A stretch of DNA of 29,711 nt, from positions 1-29,711 of the forward strand of contig DAYL01000019.1 in NCBI GenBank assembly GCA_002508705.1, given 5' to 3'. A program made the position numbers and the translations under genes. This DNA comes from Methanoculleus sp. UBA374 (lineage in GTDB: Archaea > Halobacteriota > Methanomicrobia > Methanomicrobiales > Methanoculleaceae). Position 1 is the first letter of the stretch. Each line of letters starts with the position of its first letter. Positions 15,224-23,646 of this stretch are shown piece after piece. The notes beneath the pieces are model-generated. The model did not search any database and was not told where the DNA came from. It worked only from the letters and a program-made list of their open reading frames with translations.

Positions 15224-15672
15224 TTGCGGATAAAGCCCGGTTCCGGGCGGCACGGAAACTGGAACGAGCTTGCGGGTTCCGGCTCCCGGACCATGTTTTC
15301 TCGGGTGCGTTCCTTGAGTCGCTCGGAAAATCGATCAACTTCGAGAACCTCGACCGGCGGACGCATGAGCAGCTTCTCGCCTTCTTCCGCGACTTCATGG
15401 ACTGTAAATGCAAGAATGCCCCGTTCTGTGGATGTCCGGAGCGGAAGTTCACCCTCACTATCATCGAATTCCGGGAGATGGGGCTCGACCACCGTCAGAT
15501 CAGTTCCCATCTCCTCGAAGAATACGGGATTGACCTCTATCCCGCTGATATCCTGAGTTTTCTTGAAGACTCCGTCCATACGCTCGAAGCGATACGGGAT
15601 GTCGCCGAGCTGCAGGGGCGGGAGAAACTGGCGGAGAACGCCATCGATCACATAAAAAAGATCGAGCATTAG
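15220..15672 (+). CDS. Small Cys-cluster protein coupled to DUF2150, function unknown
   Basis: This is a 150-residue protein starting at GTG 15220, inside the stop of the DUF2150 gene. A central Cys cluster, DCKCKNAPFCGCPERK, could bind zinc or an Fe-S centre. The C-terminal half (FTLTIIEFREMGLDHRQISSHLL...) is helical and resembles, from memory, the C-terminal region of archaeal superfamily II helicases carrying DUF5814. That match needs a profile search. No helicase motifs are present, so if related it is a stand-alone domain. The pairing with DUF2150 is the main clue to its role. An alternative upstream ATG (15142) would overlap the previous gene by 82 bases and is not favoured. Confidence 0.75.
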   Translation: MIADKARFRAARKLERACGFRLPDHVFSGAFLESLGKSINFENLDRRTHEQLLAFFRDFMDCKCKNAPFCGCPERKFTLTIIEFREMGLDHRQISSHLLEEYGIDLYPADILSFLEDSVHTLEAIRDVAELQGREKLAENAIDHIKKIEH

Positions 15673-15673
15673 G

Positions 15674-15708
15674 CCGGGTTCTTCCCCGGTACCGGCAGAG
15701 TCTGTCGG
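15674..15708. terminator. Two tandem hairpins between convergent genes
   Basis: CCGGG-TTCTTC-CCCGG (15674-15689) is followed by CCGGCAG-AGT-CTGTCGG (15692-15708, one G-T pair). Both fit in the 39-base gap between the stop of the Cys-cluster gene and the stop of the convergent acetyltransferase gene. They may serve as a two-way 3'-end signal. Confidence 0.5.
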
Positions 15709-15711
15709 TGC

Positions 15712-16146
15712 TTATCGGTTGGGGTTCCGCATCATGGGGGCGACGTTGCACCCCTCCATCTCCCCGAAGCAGAAGATAAATCGTTCCTTGATGCTCGTCG
15801 GCAGCCTCGCCTCGGGAATGGGCTCAAACCCGAGTTTTCCGTAGAACTCGATCAGGGGGAGGGTCGAGTGGATGTAGATCGTTTCGGAGCCGCATTCATC
15901 GAGGAGTCTCTGCACGACTTCCTTTGCATACCCGTGTCCTCGATACTCGTCCAGGGTGAAGACGCAGTCCATCTCGAGGCCGCCCGGATGACGGGTGCAG
16001 CGGGCCGTCGCCGCAAGAACGCCGTCAACAAAGACACCGAAGATCTTCTCCCGCGTCGCGTCCGCTTTCTGACCCCGGTAATGCGTCCAGACCTTCTCTG
16101 CAAGCGGAAACTCTTCATGCTTCAGTTCACGGACCTCTTTCTTCAT
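15712..16146 (-). CDS. GNAT family N-acetyltransferase
   Basis: This is a 144-residue acetyltransferase of the GNAT superfamily. It would transfer an acetyl group from acetyl-CoA to an amine of a small molecule or protein; the substrate is unknown. The acetyl-CoA pyrophosphate-binding loop is RGHGYA (residues 69-74) after a beta strand (CVFTLDEY), and the family's C-terminal IEFYGKLGFEPI motif is present. The ATG at 16146 has GAGGAAG 4 bases upstream. The C-terminus ends in an unusual extension (GEMEGCNVAPMMRNPNR). It stands alone between the convergent Cys-cluster gene and the downstream-facing flippase, so context does not reveal its substrate. Confidence 0.88.
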   Translation of the reverse strand: MKKEVRELKHEEFPLAEKVWTHYRGQKADATREKIFGVFVDGVLAATARCTRHPGGLEMDCVFTLDEYRGHGYAKEVVQRLLDECGSETIYIHSTLPLIEFYGKLGFEPIPEARLPTSIKERFIFCFGEMEGCNVAPMMRNPNR

Positions 16147-16196
16147 TGTCTTCCTCGCGTAGGGATTGCCGCACCTGCTATTTCAACCAGATGGTT

Positions 16197-16214
16197 CCCC
16201 CACCCGGGCGGGGG
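16197..16214 (-). terminator. GC-rich hairpin after the flippase gene
   Basis: CCCCC (16197-16201) and GGGGG (16210-16214) flank ACCCGGGC, 8 bases past the flippase stop (16222) on the minus strand. A hairpin is likely, but no T-run follows, so its role as terminator is tentative. Confidence 0.4.
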
Positions 16215-16221
16215 CCGGGGG

Positions 16222-17667
16222 TCAGAGTATGTGGGGCCAGGGGAGGCCGAGTTTTTCGATGAGGTCCTTTAGTTCGTCGTGGATGCCCCTGTCGAGTTTA
16301 AGGAGAACCAGGATATAGACCAGCCCGCCGAGTGCGACCGCCGCAAGGACGAGGAAGACGTTCGAGAGTGGGATGATGAACGAGCATGCTATGACGACGG
16401 CTGCCATAACGAGCGCGGCAAGAACGATGTTGCCCACGGCCCCGGGCTCTATCCGCACACGGATGCTCCGGGAAAGGGCCCGGTGGGCGAGTACCGCGTT
16501 CAGCACCATGGTGACGAGCGTTGCCGCCGAGGCCCCGACGATGCCGTATGCCGGAATGAGGAAGAGGTTTAACCCGATGTTTGCGGCAACCGCGACCGCC
16601 GTCACCCGGAACGAGTCTCTCGGCCGGTCGAGGGCGTTCAAGCACATCGTCTGGAGGAACATGAAGACGTGGGCCACCTGAACGGGCAGAAGGAGCGCGA
16701 GAGCCCCCGCCCCGGAAACGGATGACGCCGTGTAGAAGAAGTAGAGGAGCCGTTCCCCGAGGAGCCAGCCCCCGGCAACGACCGGGACCGCGAGCAGGAG
16801 CGAGTAGGTGAAGGCGCGGGCCAGCGCTCCCTCCACCGAAGCGAGGTCGCCCTGCTTCCCCCAGTAACTGATCTTCGGGTAGAGGGTGGTATGGAGCGCC
16901 AGGGTGATGAACGTCGCAATCGTGGTGAGCTGGAGCGCCACGCGGTAGGTGCCGACGTCGGTATCGGTCATGAAATAGCCGATCATGATGGTGTCGGCGT
17001 AGGAGAAGATGAGGTAGCCGCCGGAACTGAGGAACATCCAGAACGAGAAGGTAAAGAGGCTTGCGATATGCGACCGGTCGAACGGCGCGAGTTTGAGATC
17101 CAGGAACCGGAAATCGATGAGCCCGGCCGCAAGGAGTCCGGCAACGAACCCGCCGGCGAGCCCCGCAACGCCGTAGCCGAGGATGACCGCGATGACCTGG
17201 GTGGTCACCCGGGTCAGGTTGTCGATCAGGCCGCCGATCTGGTTGATGCCGACCTTTCCGGTGCCGTAAACGCCGTTTGAGGTGATGTTTGTGAAGGTGC
17301 TGATGATCAGCGCGAGGACCAGCCAGGGGAAGATCCCTGATGCGGCGATATCGACGAGGTACGGCTGTACGATGAGGAGAAAGCCTATCGATACGACCGT
17401 CAGCATCACCCGGAGGACGAGAAACGCGGTGAAGTAGGCATTCTGGTCTTCTCTCTCGCTGATCCGCTTCACCGCGGCGCCTCCGAATCCGCCGTCTCCG
17501 ATCAGGTTGAAGACGCTATAGTAGGCGACAAAGAGGTAGTAGGCGCCCAGCACCGCGAGACCGACGGTATGGGTGAAGAACATCGTGGAGAGGAACCCGA
17601 TCGCGGTCAACCCCAGTGTCGAGGCGAGGCTGATGAGGCTCTGGCGCTGAACGGGGTCGATGCGCAT
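16222..17667 (-). CDS. Polysaccharide/oligosaccharide flippase (Wzx-like, MOP superfamily)
   Basis: This is a multi-pass membrane protein of about 481 residues that probably flips lipid-linked glycans across the cell membrane for surface polysaccharide or S-layer glycosylation. About 12-14 hydrophobic helices run through its length. The N-terminal helix pair SLASTLGLTAIGFLSTMFF and the following GDGGFGGAAVKRISE loop are typical of the archaeal Wzx-like flippases. The start is uncertain: ATG at 17667 (MRIDPVQRQS) gives a family-like N-terminus and is used here, while in-frame ATGs at 17706 and 17790 would add up to 41 residues of low-complexity sequence. The C-terminus (VLLKLDRGIHDELKDLIEKL) is cytoplasmic. 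It is divergent from the sugar-nucleotide genes, with a shared regulatory gap. Confidence 0.9.
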   Translation of the reverse strand: MRIDPVQRQSLISLASTLGLTAIGFLSTMFFTHTVGLAVLGAYYLFVAYYSVFNLIGDGGFGGAAVKRISEREDQNAYFTAFLVLRVMLTVVSIGFLLIVQPYLVDIAASGIFPWLVLALIISTFTNITSNGVYGTGKVGINQIGGLIDNLTRVTTQVIAVILGYGVAGLAGGFVAGLLAAGLIDFRFLDLKLAPFDRSHIASLFTFSFWMFLSSGGYLIFSYADTIMIGYFMTDTDVGTYRVALQLTTIATFITLALHTTLYPKISYWGKQGDLASVEGALARAFTYSLLLAVPVVAGGWLLGERLLYFFYTASSVSGAGALALLLPVQVAHVFMFLQTMCLNALDRPRDSFRVTAVAVAANIGLNLFLIPAYGIVGASAATLVTMVLNAVLAHRALSRSIRVRIEPGAVGNIVLAALVMAAVVIACSFIIPLSNVFLVLAAVALGGLVYILVLLKLDRGIHDELKDLIEKLGLPWPHIL

Positions 17668-17844
17668 GACACGGGCAAGATACCCGGAGGGCCGGAACAC
17701 GAGCATTGATTTTGCCGTGAAGAACGATATTGGTTTTGAACCGGAGCGGGAGGGGTCCGGCCTGGAAGGAGGGCTTAGCGATACTGTCATAGCGTAACGG
17801 TGTCAAACGTAAATGAGTAGCACCATACTTACGGCGGTGAGATC

Positions 17845-18756
17845 TTGGATGTAGGGGTAATCGGTATCGGAATGATGGGCAGGAATCACGCCCGTGTGTA
17901 CTCGGAGTTAAAAGCGGTGGACTCTCTCTACCTGTACGACCTTGACCGGAAGGCGGCCGGCGACCTTGCCGAAACCTTCGGGGCAACGGCCTCCCCGACC
18001 GCCGAGGCTCTGCTCGGAAACGTAGACGCGGTGAGCGTCTGCGTCCCGACGCCCTACCACTTCTCCGTTGCGGCGCAGGTTCTCGATGCCGGGGTGCCGC
18101 TGCTCATCGAGAAGCCCATATGTGCGACGGCGGAAGAGAGTCGGCGGCTTCTCGCAGAGATCCCGGACGGCCTCGTCGCCGGCGTCGGGCACATCGAACG
18201 GTTCAACCCGATCGTCCCCGAGATCAAGAAGATCGTTCAGGCCCCTCTCTACATCGAGATGAAGCGGCACAACCCCGCCTCTTCCCGCGTGAGCGGCTCC
18301 TCGGTCGTTGAAGACCTGATGATCCACGATATAGACATCGTGCGTAACGTCCTTCTTCCTGCCGGCGCCTACCGACTCTCCAGCAGCGGGAACGAGGATG
18401 TTTGCAGCGCCCTCTTCTCCTTCGAGGGGACCCCCGTCTACCTCTCGGCAAGCAGGAAGTCCTCGAAGAAGATCCGGATGATCTACATCGAAGAGGAGGA
18501 GTTCACCATTGAGGGGGATTTTATGGCTCAGGAGATCTACATCCACAGAAAACCCGGGCAGTACGCGGTCGAGAACGAGCGGTATGTGCAGGAGAACATC
18601 ATCGAGAAGGTGCTCGTAAACAAGCAGGAGCCGCTGAAACTTGAACTCTCGACGTTTCTCTCCTGCGTCGACCGGGGGCGCGAGTTCCCGGTCAGCCCCG
18701 CGCAGGCGTTGCGGAATATGGAGATCTGTGAAGATGTCGCACGGTGTTTTGCGTAA
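17845..18756 (+). CDS. Gfo/Idh/MocA family oxidoreductase (candidate UDP-GlcNAc 3-dehydrogenase)
   Basis: This is an NAD(P)-dependent sugar dehydrogenase of 303 residues. The N-terminal Rossmann motif is GVIGIGMMGRNH (residues 4-15) and the catalytic E89-K90-P91 lies in LIEKPIC. HDIDIV near residue 164 supplies the usual active-site His/Asp. Proteins of this type in methanogens oxidise UDP-GlcNAc at C3 on the way to 3-amino sugars, and its place before wecC and wecB fits sugar-nucleotide synthesis. Other substrates (inositol, other UDP-sugars) remain possible. The start is TTG at 17845, with GGTGAGATC directly upstream. It begins a plus-strand run of glycan genes. The aminotransferase and acetyltransferase that would complete a 3-amino pathway are not in the window. 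Confidence 0.88.
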   Translation: MDVGVIGIGMMGRNHARVYSELKAVDSLYLYDLDRKAAGDLAETFGATASPTAEALLGNVDAVSVCVPTPYHFSVAAQVLDAGVPLLIEKPICATAEESRRLLAEIPDGLVAGVGHIERFNPIVPEIKKIVQAPLYIEMKRHNPASSRVSGSSVVEDLMIHDIDIVRNVLLPAGAYRLSSSGNEDVCSALFSFEGTPVYLSASRKSSKKIRMIYIEEEEFTIEGDFMAQEIYIHRKPGQYAVENERYVQENIIEKVLVNKQEPLKLELSTFLSCVDRGREFPVSPAQALRNMEICEDVARCFA

Positions 18757-18768
18757 AGGTGGTTTTCC

Positions 18769-20220
18769 ATGAGCGGCAGGTTAGAGTCGATAATCAATAA
18801 CAAAGGCCCGATCAAAAAAATCGGCGTTGTCGGGATGGGCTACGTCGGCATCCCCGCCGCTGTGCTCTTTGCGGACGCGCCCGGGTTTGAGTCCGTCATC
18901 GGGTTCCAGCGGAACTCTCCGTCCTCGGGCTACAAGATCGATGCGCTGAACCGGGGCGAGTCGCCGCTCAAGGGTGAGGAGCCGGGACTGGAAGACCTCC
19001 TCGCAAAGGTCGTCCGCGCGGGGAAGTTCCGGTGCACGTCGGACTTCTCGAAAGTCGCGGAGTGCGACGCGGTGACCCTCGCCATCCAGACGCCGTTTGC
19101 GGACCCAAAGGACCTGATCCCCGACTTTTCTGCCCTGACCGAGGGGCTCAGGAACGTCGGGCGCCATCTCGTGCCGGGCATGCTCGTGGTGCTCGAGTCG
19201 ACCGTCACCCCGGGGACGACCGCCGGGATGGCCCGCGAGATCCTCGAAGGCGGGTCCGGGCTCGTCGCCGGTGAGGACTTCTGCCTCGCTCACGCTCCCG
19301 AGCGGGTGATGGTCGGGCGGCTGCTCAAAAATATCCGGGAGCACGACCGGATCGTCGGCGGGATCGACGCCGTCTCGACGAGACGCGCGGTCGAACTCTA
19401 CCGCCCGGTCCTCACGACGGGAACGATCGTCCCGATGACCGCGACCGCGGCCGAGGTGACGAAGACCGCCGAGAACGCCTTCCGCGACCTCCAGATCGCC
19501 GCCGTAAACCAGCTTGCCCTCCACTGTGAGGCGATGGGCGTCAACGTCTACGACGTCCGGGCCGGGATCGACTCCCTCAAGGGGGAGGGGATCACCCGGG
19601 CGATCCTCTGGCCGGGGGCCGGGGTCGGCGGTCATTGCCTGACGAAGGACTCCTGGCACCTCGAGCGGGGCGCGCAGGTCCTCGGGCATGGGGACCTCTG
19701 GTATCCCCACGGGGCGGAGTCGATCTTCGGCGTCGCGCGGAAGGTCAATGAGTTCATGCCCCGGCATATGGTCCACCTGACCGTCGAGGGGCTCAGGCGG
19801 GCCGGGAAGTCCCCGGAGGGTGCAAAGGTCGCGCTCCTCGGGTGGGCGTTCATCCAGAACTCGGACGACGCGAGGAACACCCCGGCGGAGCCCTACCTTG
19901 CGGCGATGGAGGAAGCCGGTGCGGAGGTCCGGGTCCATGACCCGTTCGTGGACCGCTACCCGGGGGTCGAGGTGTCCCATGACCTTGACGAGACCCTCGC
20001 GGGTGCGGAAGTCGTCACCCTCTTCACGGCCCACCACCACTACGCCTCTCTTGACCCGGCGCGGCTACGGGAACTCTCGGGCCGGGAGCACCCGGTGATC
20101 GTCGACGGCAGAAACGTCGTCGACCCGGACGCGTTCATCGGGGCGGGCTTCATCTACAAGGGCATCGGCCGGGGCGATAAGAACAATCACCCGATCGTTT
20201 CGTATCGGCGGCAGCCATGA
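18769..20220 (+). CDS. wecC: UDP-N-acetyl-D-mannosamine dehydrogenase (WecC type)
   Basis: This enzyme carries out the two-step NAD-dependent oxidation of UDP-ManNAc to UDP-ManNAcA, an acidic sugar used in surface glycans. The 483-residue protein has the N-terminal NAD-binding motif GVVGMGYVGIP (about residues 19-29), the middle-domain TAAEVTKTAENAFRDLQIA, the catalytic Cys290 in GVGGHCLTKDSW, and the C-terminal UDP-binding domain (ALLGWAFIQNSDDARNTP). It belongs to the UDP-glucose/GDP-mannose dehydrogenase family. The adjacent 2-epimerase makes ManNAc the likeliest substrate. ATG 18769 follows the previous stop by 12 bases. Its stop overlaps the start of wecB in ATGA, showing translational coupling. 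Confidence 0.92.
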   Translation: MSGRLESIINNKGPIKKIGVVGMGYVGIPAAVLFADAPGFESVIGFQRNSPSSGYKIDALNRGESPLKGEEPGLEDLLAKVVRAGKFRCTSDFSKVAECDAVTLAIQTPFADPKDLIPDFSALTEGLRNVGRHLVPGMLVVLESTVTPGTTAGMAREILEGGSGLVAGEDFCLAHAPERVMVGRLLKNIREHDRIVGGIDAVSTRRAVELYRPVLTTGTIVPMTATAAEVTKTAENAFRDLQIAAVNQLALHCEAMGVNVYDVRAGIDSLKGEGITRAILWPGAGVGGHCLTKDSWHLERGAQVLGHGDLWYPHGAESIFGVARKVNEFMPRHMVHLTVEGLRRAGKSPEGAKVALLGWAFIQNSDDARNTPAEPYLAAMEEAGAEVRVHDPFVDRYPGVEVSHDLDETLAGAEVVTLFTAHHHYASLDPARLRELSGREHPVIVDGRNVVDPDAFIGAGFIYKGIGRGDKNNHPIVSYRRQP

Positions 20221-21275
20221 AGATCGCATCGATCGTCGGCGCCCGGCCGCAGTTCATCAAGTGCGCCCCGGTTTCCCGGGAACTCCGGAGCCTGCACGAG
20301 GAGGTCCTCATCCATACCGGCCAGCACTATGACTACGGGATGTCGGCGGTCTTCTTCGAAGAACTCGCCATCCCGAAGCCCGACTACAACCTCAACATCG
20401 GCTCCGGCAGCCACGGCCACCAGACCGGAGCGATGCTCGGGGCGATCGAGGACGTGCTCCGGGAGGAGGAGCCGGATGTCGTCCTCGTCTACGGCGACAC
20501 GAACTCAACCATCGCCGGCGCGCTTGCGGCGGCAAAACTCCACGTACCGGTGGCGCACGTCGAAGCGGGGCTCCGGAGTTTCGATCGCCGGATGCCCGAA
20601 GAGGTGAACCGGGTGCTCACCGACCACTGCTCGGATATCCTCTTCTGCCCGACGGAGACGGCCGTCGCGAACCTTGCGGCCGAAGGGGTCACGAAGGGCG
20701 TCCACCTCGTCGGGGACGTGATGGTCGACGCGATGGAGTACAACCGCGCGGTCGCGGAAGAGCGCTCCCGGGTCCTCGAGGACGCCGGGGTTCGACCCGG
20801 GGAGTACCTCGCCGTCACCGTTCACCGGCCGTCGAATACCGATAGCCCGGAGAACATGGCGGCCATCATCGGCGCTCTCGGGGAGGTCGGAAGGCCGGTC
20901 GTCTTTCCTGTTCATCCCCGGACGCGGAACTACCTCGGCGAATACGGCCTTCTCGATGCGATGCCAGAAAACGTCCGGGTCGTCGAACCGCTCGGCTACC
21001 TCGATATGCTCCGCCTGATGGCGCATGCGGAAAAGATCCTCACCGACTCGGGAGGCGTCCAGAAGGAGGCCTACGTGCTCGGTGTCCCCTGCATCACCCT
21101 CCGGGAGAACACCGAGTGGGTCGAGACGGTCGAGGCCGGGTGGAACGTGCTTGTCGGGGCGAACCGGAGGAATATCGTCTCGATGATTTATGAGTTTACC
21201 CCGGCAGGAGATCGGCCGCCGCTCTTCGGGGACGGCCGGGCTGCCGCCGTGATTGCAAAGGTTCTTGGTTCCTGA
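20217..21275 (+). CDS. wecB: UDP-N-acetylglucosamine 2-epimerase (non-hydrolysing)
   Basis: This enzyme interconverts UDP-GlcNAc and UDP-ManNAc, supplying the dehydrogenase encoded just upstream. The 352 residues show the family motifs in order: GARPQFIKCAPV at the N-terminus, HTGQHYDYGMS, VYGDTNST, HVEAGLRSFDRRMPEEVNR (catalytic acidic residues), VTVHRPSNTD, and near the end LTDSGGVQKEA and LRENTEWVETVEAG. Length is normal for the family. The ATG lies in a 4-base overlap with the end of wecC. It probably acts in the cytoplasm as a dimer. Confidence 0.95.
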   Translation: MKIASIVGARPQFIKCAPVSRELRSLHEEVLIHTGQHYDYGMSAVFFEELAIPKPDYNLNIGSGSHGHQTGAMLGAIEDVLREEEPDVVLVYGDTNSTIAGALAAAKLHVPVAHVEAGLRSFDRRMPEEVNRVLTDHCSDILFCPTETAVANLAAEGVTKGVHLVGDVMVDAMEYNRAVAEERSRVLEDAGVRPGEYLAVTVHRPSNTDSPENMAAIIGALGEVGRPVVFPVHPRTRNYLGEYGLLDAMPENVRVVEPLGYLDMLRLMAHAEKILTDSGGVQKEAYVLGVPCITLRENTEWVETVEAGWNVLVGANRRNIVSMIYEFTPAGDRPPLFGDGRAAAVIAKVLGS

Positions 21276-21315
21276 AGTCGCATCGCGTCCCGGTATACAG
21301 GGGTGCAGGCTTCTG

Positions 21316-22278
21316 GTGAGCGATGGTAAACCTGCCGTCTCGGTGGTCATCCCTCTCTACAACAAGGCTTTGTATGTCGAGCGGGCGTTGCGCTCGGTGT
21401 TTGCCCAGACCGAACAGGGGTTCGAGGTCGTCGTCGTCGACGATGGGTCGACGGACGGGGGTGCGGCAATCGTCGAGCGGTTTGCGGACCCCCGGATACG
21501 CCTGATCGTGCAGGAGAACCGGGGCGCCTCGGCTGCACGGAACCGGGGGGTTCGGGAGTCGGGTGCGGCGCTCGTGGCGTTCCTGGACGCGGACGACGAG
21601 TGGTGTCCCGCTTTCCTTGAGGCAGTCCTCGACCTGCACCGACGCTACCCGGGGGCCGGGGCTTACGCGACGGCGTATGCGGTCTGCAATCCTGACGGTA
21701 GCAGGCGTGTCGCCTCGATTGCAGCCGTGCCGTCTCCTCCCTGGAGCGGGCTGCTCCCGAACTACTTTCGATCCGCAACCCTTGGGGAGCCGCCGGTCAG
21801 CGCCTCTTCGGTGGCGATACCCCGCGCCGTCCTGCAGGAGATGGGGGGATTTGCCGAAGGCCACTGGTGGGGCGAAGACGCGGACCTCTGGGGGAGGATT
21901 GCGTTTCACCACTCGATCGCGTTCACCTGGGCAGTCGGTGCGGTTTACCATACCGACGTGGTCGGCAGGGTCTGCACCCGTGTCCGGTCCGTCGCCGAGA
22001 ACCCGTTCGTTGCCTCGGCATACCGCGCGATAGAACGCGGGCTGATCCCTCAGGAGGTGCTGGACGACCTGCTGGAGTACGTCGCCGTAAAACAGCTGCA
22101 GACCGCCGCGCGGAACATCCAGGCCGGGCGCCCCGACCTTGCGCGGACAAATCTTGCCCGGTGTCCGACCCGGCTGCACCGCCGGCAGAAGGCCGCATAT
22201 GCCCTCATGGCTCTCATACCCGCCCCGTGTTACCGGAGTTACCGGCGGGTGAAAGCGGTCTTTGTCCGGCAGCAGTGA
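21316..22278 (+). CDS. Glycosyltransferase family 2
   Basis: This is a GT-A fold inverting glycosyltransferase of 320 residues that probably adds one sugar to a lipid-linked glycan. The N-terminal signature VSVVIPLYNKALYVERAL is followed by VVVVDDGSTD (residues 38-47) and the metal-binding D91-A-D93 in FLDADDEW. A GEDADLWGR motif near residue 200 resembles the catalytic-base (ED) region. I prefer GTG at 21316, which gives the usual short lead to the first strand and has GGGGTG about 10 bases upstream. An earlier TTG (21253) would overlap wecB. It lies 40 bases after wecB, on the same transcript. The donor and acceptor sugars cannot be read from sequence. Confidence 0.88.
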   Translation: MSDGKPAVSVVIPLYNKALYVERALRSVFAQTEQGFEVVVVDDGSTDGGAAIVERFADPRIRLIVQENRGASAARNRGVRESGAALVAFLDADDEWCPAFLEAVLDLHRRYPGAGAYATAYAVCNPDGSRRVASIAAVPSPPWSGLLPNYFRSATLGEPPVSASSVAIPRAVLQEMGGFAEGHWWGEDADLWGRIAFHHSIAFTWAVGAVYHTDVVGRVCTRVRSVAENPFVASAYRAIERGLIPQEVLDDLLEYVAVKQLQTAARNIQAGRPDLARTNLARCPTRLHRRQKAAYALMALIPAPCYRSYRRVKAVFVRQQ

Positions 22279-22281
22279 GAA

Positions 22282-22289
22282 CATTTATC
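22282..22289 (+). promoter_or_regulatory. TATA element for the first GT4 gene
   Basis: CATTTATC lies 20-27 bases before the GTG at 22309 and 26-33 before the ATG at 22315. It starts just after the stop of the GT2 gene. It suggests a separate, nearly leaderless transcript and favours the ATG at 22315 as the real start. Confidence 0.45.
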
Positions 22290-22308
22290 ACCTCCTACGG
22301 CTCTCTCC

Positions 22309-23646
22309 GTGGCGATGGCTTCCGGGAACGGCGACCACCTGGTGGTCTTCACCATGTCCTACCCCTATAGCAGGGTCGGGGAGTCGTTCCTCGACGGGGA
22401 ACTCCCGCACCTCTGCATGGCGTTTGGTACTGTCACGTTCGTCCCGCGCCTCTATCCTCCACCCGGTGAACGGCTTCTCCGGCCGCTCCCGGAGAACGTA
22501 TCTGTCGAGACTTCGATCATGCACGATGCAGAGAAAGAGAGCACGGCGGTCTACTACCTGCGCCTCGCCCTCGCGGCGCTTGCATCCCCGGCGTTCTACG
22601 CCGAGTTCCGGAAGAACTACCGTTCCCTCCTTCACCCGGCCGGGATGAGGAAGGCGCTCGGCTACCTCGGCATCGCGCTCGATGTCCGGGGCTGGGTCGC
22701 GCGGAGGGTTGAAAGGGGTTTGATCGATCCCGGCCGTACGCTCCTCTACACCTACTGGTTCGACGGCACCGCGCTCGGTGCCGCGCTGGTAAAGAGGGTC
22801 TATCCGGAGATCCGGTGCGTCTCGCGGGCGCACGGCTATGACCTCTACGCTGAACGCTACGCCCCGCCCTACCTGCCGTTCCAGGAGACGCGGGCCTGTC
22901 TGCTCGACCGGGTCTATACCGTCTCGGAGCACGGGAGAAGGTACCTTTCGGCCCTGCACCCCTCGTACGAGTTCCGGGTGGCCCGGCTCGGTACCGGGGA
23001 CCCCGGGTTTTTTGCGTCCCCTTCCGTCGACGGGGTCTTTCGCATCGTCTCCTGCTCCCATCTCATCCCGATAAAGCGCATCGATCTCCTGGTTCGGGGG
23101 CTTGCGGAGGCGGGTCGGATGTGGCCCGACCGGGAGTTTGGGTGGGTGCATATCGGTGGAGGGCCGGAGCAGGCGGAGATGGAAGCATATGCGGACGCGA
23201 CGCTGCCCGGGAACGTCGGTTGCCGGTTCACCGGATACGTCGCGAACGCTGCGGTCCTGGAACATTACCGGAAGAACCCCGTCGATGCCTTCATCAATGT
23301 CAGCGAGTCTGAAGGCGTCCCGGTCTCGATTATGGAGGCGGAGAGTTGCGGGATTCCGGTGATCGCGACGGCGGTGGGTGGGACCCCGGAGATCGTCTCC
23401 GGCGCCACGGGTATCCTGCTCCCGGAAAATCCGTCACCCGGAGAGATCGCAGACGCCGTCGGCAGGCTCGCCGCCGACCCCGGCGGCGGACGGGCGATGC
23501 GGTCGGCGTGCAGGGAGAACTGGGAGCGCCGTTACGACGCGGACCGGAACTTCAGTGCATTTGCCGCCGATCTTGAGGTCCTTCTGCCGGTTGCCGGCCG
23601 TCCAGGAAGAGTTCCAGAAACTTCGCCGCGCTCTTCTCCCATGTAA
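22309..23646 (+). CDS. Glycosyltransferase family 4 (GT-B fold)
   Basis: This is a retaining GT-B glycosyltransferase of 445 residues (443 if it starts at ATG 22315). The N-terminal acceptor domain includes SYPYSRVGESFLDGELPHL, and RAHGYDLYAERY lies mid-protein. The C-terminal nucleotide-sugar domain has VSCSHLIPIKRIDLLVRGL and the EX7E-type motif ESEGVPVSIMEAESCGIPVIAT, followed by VGGTPEIV. Activity is probably on the cytoplasmic face, in assembly of a lipid-linked glycan. The last 30 or so codons overlap the 3' end of the convergent GT4 gene by 95 bases; the tail after FAADLEVLL is Pro/Arg/Ser-rich and may not be functional. The specificity is unknown. Confidence 0.9.
   Translation: MAMASGNGDHLVVFTMSYPYSRVGESFLDGELPHLCMAFGTVTFVPRLYPPPGERLLRPLPENVSVETSIMHDAEKESTAVYYLRLALAALASPAFYAEFRKNYRSLLHPAGMRKALGYLGIALDVRGWVARRVERGLIDPGRTLLYTYWFDGTALGAALVKRVYPEIRCVSRAHGYDLYAERYAPPYLPFQETRACLLDRVYTVSEHGRRYLSALHPSYEFRVARLGTGDPGFFASPSVDGVFRIVSCSHLIPIKRIDLLVRGLAEAGRMWPDREFGWVHIGGGPEQAEMEAYADATLPGNVGCRFTGYVANAAVLEHYRKNPVDAFINVSESEGVPVSIMEAESCGIPVIATAVGGTPEIVSGATGILLPENPSPGEIADAVGRLAADPGGGRAMRSACRENWERRYDADRNFSAFAADLEVLLPVAGRPGRVPETSPRSSPM

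Noticed and set aside
18781..20040. 419-residue minus-strand frame opposite wecC
   Set aside because: wecC has all family motifs; the antisense frame is Asp/Pro/Arg-rich with no domain.
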